33,900 nt of DNA from a virus. The notes under the pieces were generated by a model. It saw only the letters and a list, made by a program, of their open reading frames with translations, was not told where the DNA came from and did no database searches. The stretch covers positions 1 to 33,900 of the IMG/VR virus record IMGVR_UViG_3300036834_000338; one strand, given 5' to 3'. Below, piece by piece: positions 15,581 to 23,460 of this stretch (its first letter is position 1; every line of letters begins with the position of its first letter). The position numbers were made by a program, and so were the translations under genes.

Positions 15581-15582
15581 AC

Positions 15583-15786
15583 TCAGTCCCATAGGTTCAG
15601 GGTCTCCGCCGTGGGTGATGTTTCAACGTCGGGCAGGTCAATCTCCGTGCCATGCGGCAGAATGACACCCAGCTCAGACAGGCCGGGATTAGCCTGCAGC
15701 ACCGCCTCGACCACGCCCTCAGTGCGCCCGTAGTAACGGACGCAAAGCGCGTCGAGGGTGTCGCCCTGCATCGCAAAGGCTTTCAT
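15583..15786 (-). CDS. X: Tail protein gpX (LysM-like)
   Basis: This 67-aa protein has exactly the P2 X length. It starts MKAFAMQGDTLDALCVRYYGRT, continues with QANPGLSELGVILPHGTEIDLPD, and ends ETLNLWD. The small LysM-like fold is a tail component that joins baseplate parts. The ATG shares a TGATG with the L stop. The 23 additional upstream codons in the open frame lie within L and are not used. Confidence 0.94.
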   Translation of the reverse strand: MKAFAMQGDTLDALCVRYYGRTEGVVEAVLQANPGLSELGVILPHGTEIDLPDVETSPTAETLNLWD

Positions 15787-16292
15787 CAGAGCTGACCCAC
15801 GATGCAGCGCGGTTTGTCCTGGAGTCGCGCAACCGACCAGCGCATATCCCGCCACAGGTCATCAATGGTGGTTTCCACGCTGTCGGCCTTTTTGTCGCCC
15901 TTGCCGGTGGCCTCAACGCCGCGATAACGCTCGTACAGAGTGGCGGTCGCCATCGCCGTCACGGCGCTCAGGTAGTGGAAAACGCGCTGATTCTCGCCGT
16001 CGATTTCTTCGGCGGGCACGTCGGTCAGCTGCGTAAACCCTGCGGCCATCTGGTGCGCCCGGTAGTCGTAAAGCTCGGCGTTGGTTTCCGCCATGCCGGT
16101 CTTGATGGCATTGCGAAGACGGGCGGGGGAGACGGTTTGCTCAAGCCGCATCAGCTCGCGCACGCGCTTTGGATCCACATCCGGGAAAAAGAACGTGTTT
16201 TTAATCACCGCCTCGCCCGTCTCCGGTGCGGGAATGACCACACCCGGCACGTCCTGCTGTAAGTCGGGTTTGTTCAGTATCACTGTCGTCAT
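15786..16292 (-). CDS. L: Head completion protein gpL
   Basis: This 168-aa protein (169 in P2) closes the filled head at the portal. Recognised stretches are FFFPDVDPKRVRELMRLEQTV at about residues 34-54, the YDYRAHQMAAG motif near 75, and VFHYLSAVTAMATATLYERYRGVEATGKG at 104-132. L is followed by X in a TGATG overlap. A 96-bp gap without features separates it from M. Confidence 0.95.
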   Translation of the reverse strand: MTTVILNKPDLQQDVPGVVIPAPETGEAVIKNTFFFPDVDPKRVRELMRLEQTVSPARLRNAIKTGMAETNAELYDYRAHQMAAGFTQLTDVPAEEIDGENQRVFHYLSAVTAMATATLYERYRGVEATGKGDKKADSVETTIDDLWRDMRWSVARLQDKPRCIVGQL

Positions 16293-16388
16293 GACTACCT
16301 CTGAAATAGGTGGGCGGTGGACGCCGGTCGCCGTTCAGGTGAAACACCGACATAGACCAGCGTGCCGCCCGGCGCGGGGCGCGTTCGG

Positions 16389-17153
16389 TTATCCGGTGAC
16401 TTTCTTCGGGCGACCCCGCCCTCGTTTCACCGGTGAATCTGTTTTTTTCGCTGATGCCCTTTTGGGCGTGGCTTTGGGGGCGACGCGTTTTGCTGCGGTG
16501 TCCGGTTTGGGGGTCAGCTCACGCGTGAGGCGCTCAATGTCCTTTCTCACACCGGCGTTGCGGTCGAGCTGGTTTGCGCGTTGCAGGTGAGTCAAAGCTT
16601 CATTGGGCTGACCGCTGTCGCGCAACGTCAGGCCGGTCAGCTTATGCAGTCGTGCGCGAACCTCATCAGGCATGTCAGCGGCACCGGTCATGTCAATGAC
16701 GCCGAGCAGTAGCGAAGCATCGACCGTCTGACCGGCGTCGCGGGCGCGCTGCGCCGTCAGGGCGACCTCTTCGGCCAGCATGTAGGGCGCGGTGCGGGAA
16801 TGTCCACCGGGCATGGACAGGCTGAAACGTAGCGCATAGCGCGCAATTTCAAGTGCGCCCGGAATATCTCCGGCATCGAGACGCCACAGCATGACCGTCA
16901 TCAGAATGTCATCCTGTGCGCCGATGCCATTCTCCAGCACGCCGGTTACCCACGGCAGGTAAAACGGCAGCAGCTGGCGCTTTTTCTCGGCCTTGCGTTC
17001 TTTGGAATGGATTTGTGATAGCGTCCGGCGGTCTGCGGCCAGCTTGACAAGCATCTGCTCGTAAGCTGAGGCATGGCGCAGCGGGACGTTTTCCTGCTGC
17101 GCAGCCCTGATAGCCGAGACCCGCATCGCATGACGCTGTGCGGGGCTCGCCAT
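16389..17153 (-). CDS. M: Terminase small subunit gpM (endonuclease subunit)
   Basis: This 254-aa protein (247 in P2) begins MASPAQRHAMRVSAIRAAQ and has the family LLPFYLPWVTGVLENGIGAQDDILMTVMLWRLDAGD block at about residues 62-97. In P2 the small subunit cuts cos and the large subunit P supplies ATPase activity. Its last 40 residues are Lys/Arg-rich (KRVAPKATPKR, KRGRGRPKKV), similar to AT-hook DNA-binding tails. It lies 3 bp downstream of the capsid gene N. Confidence 0.94.
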   Translation of the reverse strand: MASPAQRHAMRVSAIRAAQQENVPLRHASAYEQMLVKLAADRRTLSQIHSKERKAEKKRQLLPFYLPWVTGVLENGIGAQDDILMTVMLWRLDAGDIPGALEIARYALRFSLSMPGGHSRTAPYMLAEEVALTAQRARDAGQTVDASLLLGVIDMTGAADMPDEVRARLHKLTGLTLRDSGQPNEALTHLQRANQLDRNAGVRKDIERLTRELTPKPDTAAKRVAPKATPKRASAKKTDSPVKRGRGRPKKVTG

Positions 17154-17156
17154 CGG

Positions 17157-18311
17157 TTATGCCTCCCCGCCGTCAGTTGCTGGGGCTTTAGTGCCTGCGG
17201 TGAGTTCCTGCATGGCCTTGACCAGTTCGGCGGCAAACGCTTTGGCGCTGGTTGTTTCCGGGGTGGAGGCTTCTTCCGGCTCCAGAATCTCGATGTTCTC
17301 AATCAGGCAGCCGGCCTCGTAGTCTTCGATAACAAAGTCGACCTTCACCTGCTCGTAGTTTTCCACGCGATCCAGCTTCGGATTTTCCTCAATGTGGCGG
17401 CGGTGACCGTCCTCATACATGTAGATGGAAATGTTATCCAGCGGGGTGATGAAAATACTGTTAGCCGGGAAGAACGGCGCACGCACCGCCTGCAGCTGAC
17501 CGATGGTTTTCTGGCTGATAATCAGCTCACCGGCGAGCTGTTCGCTGTTCGCCTGGAATTTGTTAATCATCGGGAAATATTTGTCGGTCAGAATGCGACG
17601 CCCACAGATAACCACCATCTCGGGATTTTCGCGGTGAATTTCTTCAATCAGCGATTCATGCGCATCCATCACCAGCGCGTCGAGGTTGGCGTAATGCCCG
17701 CCCTTACCGATTTTGATAGTGTCCGAAATCACCGCACCTTTGTCATCAGTCACTTTGTCCATGACGCGCTCAGGGGCATCGTTGCGGTATTTCTGCAACC
17801 AGCCGACGGCCACATCCTGACACAGGGGATTGTTTTTGCGGTCAGAGGTTGCCGCCCGGGTCACACCGTTAAAGCCGATGGTGATGTAGTCCAGCGCCTG
17901 ACGCTTGATGATGGCGTTACGGATACGGATCTGGAAATCCTGAAAGCGCGCCCACAGGTCGAGCTTGCTGTACGGCAGGTGGTAGTCAAAGTTAACCGGC
18001 TTACAGAAGTAGCGGTAAGCGTCCATTTTGGAGAAGTCGGCCGTTTTACGTTCAACGCCGCCGTCGGTGTCGGCGGTGCTGGCAATCGTGCCGGTGGCAT
18101 CCATACCGACTTTCTCCTCGGTCAGCTCGCCCACGACCACCATATTGATGAGTTTCAGGAAAGAAGAGGACTGCTGGATTTTGTCAAACAGGGTCTGAGT
18201 GACGGACGGCTCAACGTTAAATTTATTGCTGAGGTCATTCACTGCGACGCCGTTCAGCTCAGCGATTCGGCTCAGGTACTGATTGAATTTAAAGCGGGTT
18301 TCTTTACGCAT
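17157..18311 (-). CDS. N: Major capsid protein gpN
   Basis: This 384-aa protein (357 in P2) has the HK97 fold. The start MRKETRFKFNQYLSRIAELNGV, then QSSSFLKLINMVVVGELTEEKVG at about residues 47-69 and NPEMVVICGRRILTDKYFPMIN near 230, are characteristic. In P2 the protein is trimmed after about 31 residues by the gpO protease. The C-terminal ~30 residues are Ala/Thr/Glu-rich and longer than in P2. It is transcribed with O, M, L, X and the lysis genes. Confidence 0.96.
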   Translation of the reverse strand: MRKETRFKFNQYLSRIAELNGVAVNDLSNKFNVEPSVTQTLFDKIQQSSSFLKLINMVVVGELTEEKVGMDATGTIASTADTDGGVERKTADFSKMDAYRYFCKPVNFDYHLPYSKLDLWARFQDFQIRIRNAIIKRQALDYITIGFNGVTRAATSDRKNNPLCQDVAVGWLQKYRNDAPERVMDKVTDDKGAVISDTIKIGKGGHYANLDALVMDAHESLIEEIHRENPEMVVICGRRILTDKYFPMINKFQANSEQLAGELIISQKTIGQLQAVRAPFFPANSIFITPLDNISIYMYEDGHRRHIEENPKLDRVENYEQVKVDFVIEDYEAGCLIENIEILEPEEASTPETTSAKAFAAELVKAMQELTAGTKAPATDGGEA

Positions 18312-18343
18312 TATCTGTGCATTCCTGTTTTGAAAAAGGGGGC

Positions 18344-19180
18344 TTAGCAGTCGGTCATCGTCATGTCGGAACCATCACCGCCGGTGCTCAGTTTGCGGCG
18401 CGGTTGTACGGTACTTTCGGTGTTGTCCAGGGTGTTTCTGAACGTGCTGAATTGCTGACTGGTTGCGTCGGCCTGTTCGGTGATGGTCTGTTTCAGCGTC
18501 GCGATTTCATCTTCCAGCTTGCCGAAACGCGTGTCGGCATCTTCTCCGCCGCTCTGGACGCGTTCGGCAATCGCCGTCACAGCTTCACGCACATCAGCAA
18601 AGCGGGTGTCATCGTCCTGCTGTTTACGGCTGAAAATGGCTTTCACGGAGTCGGTGAGCTTGTTGAGCAGGGTTTCGGGCTGGTCTTCAAATTCCAGCAC
18701 GGCGAGGGTTGCCACGGTAAACAGGTCATCAGGCTGTTCTTTTTTACCGGCGGCGCAGAATTTCAGGTATTCGGTGCCGAGGCTCGCCGGGTCATCGGTC
18801 ACCGCAAGGCCGATTAGGTGGCATTTGCCGGTATTGGCAAAGTTCGGACGGATCTCCATCGAGGTGTAAACCTTCTGGCCTTTCGCCAGCATGGCGAGCA
18901 GATTATCGAGCGGGGAGATTTTGCCGTAGAGCGCCAGCTTGCCGTTGAGCGCGGAGTCATCTTTAATCACTTCCGCTTTCAGTTCGATCACATCGCCATA
19001 GCGACAGAACGGCGTGTCTGGAACCACGCTGCGGATATGCTCCAGATTGATGCGACAACCGTAGACGCGCGGGTCAAAGCCGTCGGCCATGTCCTGAATA
19101 TCTTTCGCGCTGATATCGCGACCGTCGCAGGTGTCACCCTCGACGCCGATGCGAAACCATTTGGAGATTTTTTTTGCCAT
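18344..19180 (-). CDS. O: Capsid scaffold and prohead protease gpO
   Basis: This 278-aa protein (284 in P2) combines an N-terminal serine protease with a C-terminal scaffold. The P2 catalytic triad is conserved at the same positions: Asp19, His48 (INLEH) and Ser107 (YTSME). The C-terminal part from about residue 170 is charged and helical, including a coiled-coil stretch DTRFGKLEDEIATLKQTITEQ near 226-246 that guides capsid assembly. It processes N, the portal Q and itself. O is the first gene of the leftward head and lysis operon, diverging from P. Confidence 0.96.
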   Translation of the reverse strand: MAKKISKWFRIGVEGDTCDGRDISAKDIQDMADGFDPRVYGCRINLEHIRSVVPDTPFCRYGDVIELKAEVIKDDSALNGKLALYGKISPLDNLLAMLAKGQKVYTSMEIRPNFANTGKCHLIGLAVTDDPASLGTEYLKFCAAGKKEQPDDLFTVATLAVLEFEDQPETLLNKLTDSVKAIFSRKQQDDDTRFADVREAVTAIAERVQSGGEDADTRFGKLEDEIATLKQTITEQADATSQQFSTFRNTLDNTESTVQPRRKLSTGGDGSDMTMTDC

Positions 19181-19259
19181 GTGTCAGGTGTCCTGATGTT
19201 GGGTGTTTGGGTCGGGGTTAGTTTCCCGACGCCGCCGCACCTTATCCATCAATCCGGGA

Positions 19260-19277
19260 TGGATAACCCCTGACACA
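19260..19277. promoter_or_regulatory. Putative shared Ogr element for divergent P_O and P_P
   Basis: Leftward this reads TGT-N12-CCA and rightward TGG-N12-ACA. Its centre is about 88 bp from the O start and 78 bp from the P start. Start points 55 bp away on each side would fall near 19213 (33 bases before O) and 19323 (24 before P). One near-symmetric element could thus serve both divergent late promoters. The -10 regions are weak, as expected for activator-dependent promoters. Confidence 0.5.
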
Positions 19278-19346
19278 ACAGCGCCTTAGAGATTCAGTAC
19301 CCCCGTTTCTTTAGCCTTGCCCTGTACCCACTACGGCGAGGCATAC

Positions 19347-21116
19347 ATGACCATCACCACCGACACATCACTGTTAAACGACCCGCGACGACAGGCGGCA
19401 CTGCTGTTCTGGCAGGGTTTTTCCGTTCCGCAAATCTCGGACATGCTCCAGACCAAGCGCGCCACGGTTCAGAGCTGGAAGCAGCGCGACCGGTGGGAAG
19501 ACACCGCACCGCTCAACCGGGTGGAATACACGCTTGAAGCGCGGTTGATTCAGCTCTATGCAAAGCCCGACCTGACCGCTCATGACTTTAAGGTCGCTGA
19601 TTTTCTTGCCCGACAAATGGAGCGGTTCGCCCGCATTAGCCGCTATGGCCAGACCGGCAACGAGGCGGATTTAAATCCCAACGTGGCCAACCGCAATAAA
19701 GGGGAGCGTAAGAAGCCGAAAAAGAATTTTTTCAGCGATGAGGCTATCGAGAAACTGGAGGAGATATTTCTCGACCAGTCATTCGACTATCAGCTCGAAT
19801 GGTGGCGGGCGGGGCTGGCGCACCGTATCAGGCACATACTGAAATCCCGCCAGATTGGCGCAACGTTCTACTTTGCGCGTGAGGCATTGCTGCAGGCGCT
19901 GAAAACCGGCCATAACCAGATTTTTCTCTCGGCCAGTAAAACGCAGGCCTATGTGTTCCGGAAATACATTATTGCCTTTGCCCGACTGGTTGAGGTGGAG
20001 CTCAGCGGCGACCCGATTGTGCTCGGCAATAACGGTGCGGAGCTGATGTTTCTCGGCACCAACGCCAACACGGCGCAAAGTCATAACGGCGATTTGTATG
20101 TCGATGAGATTTTCTGGATCCCCAACTTTCAAAAGCTAAAAAGGGTTGCCGGTGGCATGTCGTCACAGGAGCATCTGCGCACGACCTACTTTTCGACCCC
20201 CTCGTCGCTGGCACATGGCGCCTATCCGTTCTGGTCGGGGGAGCAGTTCAACCGGGGGCGCTCTGACGCCAGCGAGCGCGTCGACATCGATATCACGCAT
20301 GCTGCACTGGCGAAGGGCGTCGCATGTCCTGACGGCCAGTGGCGACAGATTGTCACCATTGAGGACGCGCTCGCCAAAGGGTGCACCCTGTTTAACATCG
20401 ACACGCTGAAACGCGAAAACAGCGTCGATGAGTTCCGCAATCTGTTTATGTGTGAATTCGTCGACGATAAAGCGTCGGTATTCCCGTTCGAAGAGCTGCA
20501 GCGCTGCATGGTCGACAGCATGGAAGAGTGGGAGGACGTCGAACCGTTCGCCGACCGTCCGTTCGGTCACCGCGTTGTGTGGATTGGCTACGACCCGTCA
20601 CTGCGCGGCGACAGCGCCGGTTGTGTGGTCATCGCGCCGCCGGTGGTCGCCGGTGGCAAGTTCCGCATTCTTGAGCGCCACCAGTGGAAAGGCATGGACT
20701 TTGCCACACAGGCCGAATCCATCCGCGAGCTTACCCAAAAATACAACGTTGAATACATCGGCATTGATGCGACCGGGCTCGGTCAGGGGGTATTCCAGCT
20801 GGTGCGCTCCTTCTACCCGGCAGCGCGCGAGATTCGCTACACGCCTGAAATGAAAACCGCGATGGTGCTGAAAGCCAAAGACACCATCAAGCGCGGCTGT
20901 CTTGAGTACGACGTCGGCGCGACCGACATCACGCAGTCGTTTATGTCCATTCGCAAAACCATGACCAGCAGCGGGCGCAGCGCCACCTATGAGGCCAGCC
21001 GCACCGAGGAAGCCAGTCACGCCGATCTCGCATGGGCAACCATGCACGTATTAATCAATGAGCCGCTCACCGCCGCCAGCGGGCAGCAGTCATCCAGCAT
21101 TATGGAGTGGAATTAA
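19347..21116 (+). CDS. P: Terminase large subunit gpP (ATPase)
   Basis: This 589-aa protein (590 in P2) packages DNA into proheads. The N-terminal ~50 residues carry a helix-turn-helix (LLFWQGFSVPQISDMLQTKRATVQSW). A Walker A-like RHILKSRQIGATFYFARE is at about residues 156-173, and a Walker B YVDEIFWI near 252-259. The C-terminal nuclease fold has GYDPSLRGDSAG near 411 and GIDATGLG near 471. ATG 19347 follows GGCGAGG and matches the family start; the open frame upstream to 19317 is not needed. It ends in a TAATG overlap with Q. Confidence 0.96.
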   Translation: MTITTDTSLLNDPRRQAALLFWQGFSVPQISDMLQTKRATVQSWKQRDRWEDTAPLNRVEYTLEARLIQLYAKPDLTAHDFKVADFLARQMERFARISRYGQTGNEADLNPNVANRNKGERKKPKKNFFSDEAIEKLEEIFLDQSFDYQLEWWRAGLAHRIRHILKSRQIGATFYFAREALLQALKTGHNQIFLSASKTQAYVFRKYIIAFARLVEVELSGDPIVLGNNGAELMFLGTNANTAQSHNGDLYVDEIFWIPNFQKLKRVAGGMSSQEHLRTTYFSTPSSLAHGAYPFWSGEQFNRGRSDASERVDIDITHAALAKGVACPDGQWRQIVTIEDALAKGCTLFNIDTLKRENSVDEFRNLFMCEFVDDKASVFPFEELQRCMVDSMEEWEDVEPFADRPFGHRVVWIGYDPSLRGDSAGCVVIAPPVVAGGKFRILERHQWKGMDFATQAESIRELTQKYNVEYIGIDATGLGQGVFQLVRSFYPAAREIRYTPEMKTAMVLKAKDTIKRGCLEYDVGATDITQSFMSIRKTMTSSGRSATYEASRTEEASHADLAWATMHVLINEPLTAASGQQSSSIMEWN

Positions 21117-22153
21117 TGAGCAAGAAACGCAACAAGCGCCAGCCACAGCCTGACACCCAAAAACATACCGCCGCACCCGCTCAGAGCATGGAGGCGTTCA
21201 CCTTCGGTGAGCCGACGGCGGTGCTAGACCGCCGTGATATTCTTGATTACGTCGAGTGCATCGATAACGGTCAGTGGTACGAGCCGCCGGTCAGCTTTTC
21301 CGGGCTGGCGAAAAGCCTGCGCGCTGCGGTGCATCACAGCTCACCCATCTACGTTAAGCGTAATATTCTGGCCTCAACCTACATTCCACACCCGCTACTG
21401 TCTCGTCAGGACTTCACTCGATTTGCGCTCGACTATCTGGTGTTTGGCAATGCGTTTATCGAAGAACGTCGCGGACTGACCGGCAAGCCGTTAAAACTGG
21501 AAACCTCACCGGCTAAATATACTCGACGTGGTATTGAAGATGACGTGTACTGGTATATTCAGTCCTACACGCAGCCACACCAGTTCGCACCCGGCTCAGT
21601 ATTCCACCTGCTCGAGCCCGATATTAATCAGGAGCTTTACGGAATGCCAGAATACCTGAGCGCGCTCAATTCAGCCTGGCTTAATGAGTCTGCGACCCTG
21701 TTCCGTCGCAAGTATTACCAGAACGGGGCACACGCGGGCTACATCATGTACGTGACCGACGCCGCGCAGAGTAGCACCGACGTTGAAGCGCTGCGCAAAG
21801 CGATGCGTGACTCGAAAGGGCTCGGCAATTTTAAGAACCTGTTTTTCTACGCGCCGAATGGTAAAGCAGACGGGATTAAGATTGTTCCACTGAGCGAAGT
21901 AGCCACGAAGGATGATTTTTTTAATATCAAGAAAGTCAGCGCCGCTGACCTGCTCGACGCACACCGCATACCGTTCCAGCTTATGGGCGGTAAGCCTGAG
22001 AACGTCGGCTCCGTGGGTGACGTTGAGAAGGTGGCAAAGGTTTTTGTGCGTAACGAACTGTCGCCCCTGCAGGACAGGTTCAGGGAGGTAAATGACTGGC
22101 TCGGCATGGAGGTCATCAGGTTCAAAGAGTACAGTCTCGATAACCCGGACTAA
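21116..22153 (+). CDS. Q: Portal vertex protein gpQ
   Basis: This 345-aa protein (344 in P2) is strongly similar to P2 Q. AVLDRRDILDYVECI lies at about residues 37-51, HHSSPIYVKRNILAST near 74-89, SAWLNESATLFRRKYY near 184-199, and HRIPFQLMGGKPENVG near 284-299. The dodecameric ring is the portal for DNA packaging and the joint with the tail. Translation is coupled to P through TAATG. A strong terminator follows. Confidence 0.96.
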   Translation: MSKKRNKRQPQPDTQKHTAAPAQSMEAFTFGEPTAVLDRRDILDYVECIDNGQWYEPPVSFSGLAKSLRAAVHHSSPIYVKRNILASTYIPHPLLSRQDFTRFALDYLVFGNAFIEERRGLTGKPLKLETSPAKYTRRGIEDDVYWYIQSYTQPHQFAPGSVFHLLEPDINQELYGMPEYLSALNSAWLNESATLFRRKYYQNGAHAGYIMYVTDAAQSSTDVEALRKAMRDSKGLGNFKNLFFYAPNGKADGIKIVPLSEVATKDDFFNIKKVSAADLLDAHRIPFQLMGGKPENVGSVGDVEKVAKVFVRNELSPLQDRFREVNDWLGMEVIRFKEYSLDNPD

Positions 22154-22161
22154 TCCCGTTA

Positions 22162-22183
22162 AGCCGCCATTACGGCGGCTTTG
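22162..22183 (+). terminator. Terminator of the P-Q operon
   Basis: AGCCGCC and GGCGGCT form a 7-bp GC-rich stem with a 5-nt loop, 9 bp after the Q stop. Only a short T tract follows. It lies between the convergent Q and DUF2188 genes and might act in both directions. Confidence 0.65.
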
Positions 22184-22189
22184 ACTGTA

Positions 22190-22414
22190 TTAGCCTTTGG
22201 ACTTTTTAGGATCTGCTTTACGGGGGTAAGTGCGTTCTTCCTGAAACTTCCCATCCTCTGTGTGAATTTTTACTGAGCCAGTTTTATTGGACATGTAATC
22301 CTGAGTTTCTTTGATAATCTCAGCCTTAGTCGTCGCGGTCTTACTAGGACGCTCGTTTCCTTCCTTTTGAAGCTTCCACTTATCACCATCTTTTGTAATG
22401 TGATAGTTATCCAT
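22190..22414 (-). CDS. Small DUF2188-like protein
   Basis: This 74-aa, very hydrophilic protein has the DUF2188 pattern: YHITKDGDKWKLQKEGNERPSK at the N-terminus, ATTKAEIIKETQDYMSNK in the middle, then a VKIHTEDGKFQEERTYP strand pair. The family is small, often phage-borne and of unknown function. The ATG at 22414 has an excellent GGAGG six bases upstream. It lies between Q and cos, so it would be at the extreme left end of the virion DNA, a typical moron position. The AT-rich stretch 22440-22480 could hold its promoter, but I cannot define one. Confidence 0.75.
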   Translation of the reverse strand: MDNYHITKDGDKWKLQKEGNERPSKTATTKAEIIKETQDYMSNKTGSVKIHTEDGKFQEERTYPRKADPKKSKG

Positions 22415-22639
22415 CAAAACCTCCAGCAGTTGACAGGGAACATGACATACCGAATTAAATATTAATCAAAGCAGCTCAGTAGAGTTGTGCGACCGCTCTC
22501 ACCCCTCACATTACTCCACTGATAAACCTTAAGCCCACGTTAGCAGCAGACTACTTGTGAACTAGCCTCGACCTCGACAACTCCCCTACTACGCACTCAG
22601 ACAGTATTTTTTAATAATGGGCACCACCACTGGCGCGCA

Positions 22640-22658
22640 ATGCTTTCCCCGCCACGCC
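22640..22658. other. cos site (cohesive ends of the virion DNA)
   Basis: The plus strand reads ATGCTTTCCCCGCCACGCC. The reverse complement of the P2 19-nt cohesive end, as I recall it (GGCGAGGCGGGGAAAGCAC), differs at only two positions. It lies between portal gene Q and the right-end genes, exactly where P2-family cos is expected. Terminase M/P would make staggered 19-base cuts here. In the prophage this is an internal site. Confidence 0.85.
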
Positions 22659-22709
22659 TGCCCGCTTTATGGGGCGGTTTTAATGCAGTTGCATGACCAC
22701 TCTGGAACC

Positions 22710-22745
22710 GTGCCAGTTCTGGCAAAGTATGCTCAGAACTGGCAC
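22710..22745. repeat. 11-bp inverted repeat beside cos
   Basis: GTGCCAGTTCT and AGAACTGGCAC are perfect inverted arms around a 14-nt loop, about 52 bp from cos. No T run follows on either strand. It may be a terminase- or packaging-related site, or a factor-independent stop for transcription. Its function is not known to me. Confidence 0.55.
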
Positions 22746-22801
22746 GACTGGGACATGCAAAAAAATGCACCTTATGCATGCATCATTTACTTGTGTACTC
22801 T

Positions 22802-23350
22802 TTACTCACTTTTTTCGCTGTTAATTTTCGCAAAAATACCTTCTTGAATGAATCCAATGGATGACATCTTGTCATGCTTACCAACAAGAAAGTCTTCAAA
22901 TTCCTGAAAGTGCCCCAGAATGCACTCTTGAATTTTATCAAATACAGGTGTGAATTCATTTGAGTTACTGAGAGAGGTTATTTTTGTTGTGAAACCTATG
23001 CTATCAACACCAAATGTATATGAGCCATCATCATTTCTTCTGAATTTGAAGTCTATTTGGAAAGGCGACTGCGGGTAAGTATTAGAGTCTTTATAGACGG
23101 TCAATATAAACCCTAAATGCCAGAACCCATCATCCCCCAAATGAGTAGCTCCAGCGGGTGTATATTCCGTATTTGGATTTTCATCTTTATCTAACGGAAT
23201 TATTCTATATGCATCTACATTATCAATCCCAAGATAATCTAAATAATTTTTAATCACGTGACCAGAAAAGTTATACGCAGCAAATCGAGTATCAGAAAAT
23301 TTGTTCCGAAACTCGGTATATGCACTGCACAACTCTGTAAACTTTGACAT
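22802..23350 (-). CDS. Hypothetical protein, cos-side accessory gene
   Basis: I do not recognise this 182-aa protein. It is soluble, with no signal or membrane segment, rich in Phe/Tyr and Asp, and has alternating strands such as WHLGFILTVYKD (about residues 77-88) and IDFKFRRNDDGSYTFGVDSIGF (98-119). A helical C-terminus includes FDKIQECILGHFQEFEDFLVG. AGAGGATGG precedes the ATG. The DNA is clearly AT-richer than the virion genes, and the gene stands alone in the cos-proximal region where P2-like phages carry exchangeable lysogeny genes. A superinfection-exclusion or defence role is possible but not shown. Confidence 0.68.
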   Translation of the reverse strand: MSKFTELCSAYTEFRNKFSDTRFAAYNFSGHVIKNYLDYLGIDNVDAYRIIPLDKDENPNTEYTPAGATHLGDDGFWHLGFILTVYKDSNTYPQSPFQIDFKFRRNDDGSYTFGVDSIGFTTKITSLSNSNEFTPVFDKIQECILGHFQEFEDFLVGKHDKMSSIGFIQEGIFAKINSEKSE

Positions 23351-23384
23351 AATCCATCCTCTTTCGATTGTAAGTATCTAACGC

Positions 23385-23427
23385 CTCGCAGGGCTCGTTG
23401 TTCAACCCCGCCAGCCCTGAAAGCGAG
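23385..23427. other. GC-rich hairpin between two accessory genes
   Basis: CTCGC-AGGGCT (23385-23395) pairs with AGCCCT-GAAA-GCGAG (23413-23427), leaving a 17-nt loop and a 4-nt bulge. It stands out in AT-rich DNA and lies in the leader of the 22802-23350 gene. No T run follows, so it is not a clear terminator. Confidence 0.4.
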
Positions 23428-23460
23428 TTTCAGCTCCGGCGACGTTTGTCACTATATTGT

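Larger units (their letters stand above)
22415..22801. other. Non-coding cos region
   Basis: These 387 bp contain no gene I believe in. The part next to 22414 is AT-rich and probably holds the DUF2188 promoter. The middle has the cos-like site (22640-22658), followed by CCCGCTTTATGGGGCGG. Right of it is an 11-bp inverted repeat (22710-22745), then ATGCATGCAT near 22773. A 76-codon open frame across cos has no ribosome site and is taken as chance. Confidence 0.7.

Noticed and set aside
17073-18347. 424-codon plus-strand open frame opposite capsid gene N
   Set aside because: Long only because the complementary frame of N avoids stops; the sequence has no domain and N is certain.
22617-22847. 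76-codon plus-strand open frame across the cos region
   Set aside because: It spans cos and the inverted repeat, has no ribosome site, resembles nothing, and its end overlaps the 22802-23350 gene.
23371-23460. Integron attC-like element suggested by TCTAACGCC and the hairpin
   Set aside because: The opening resembles an attC end, but no matching GTTRRRY end or cassette structure is present.
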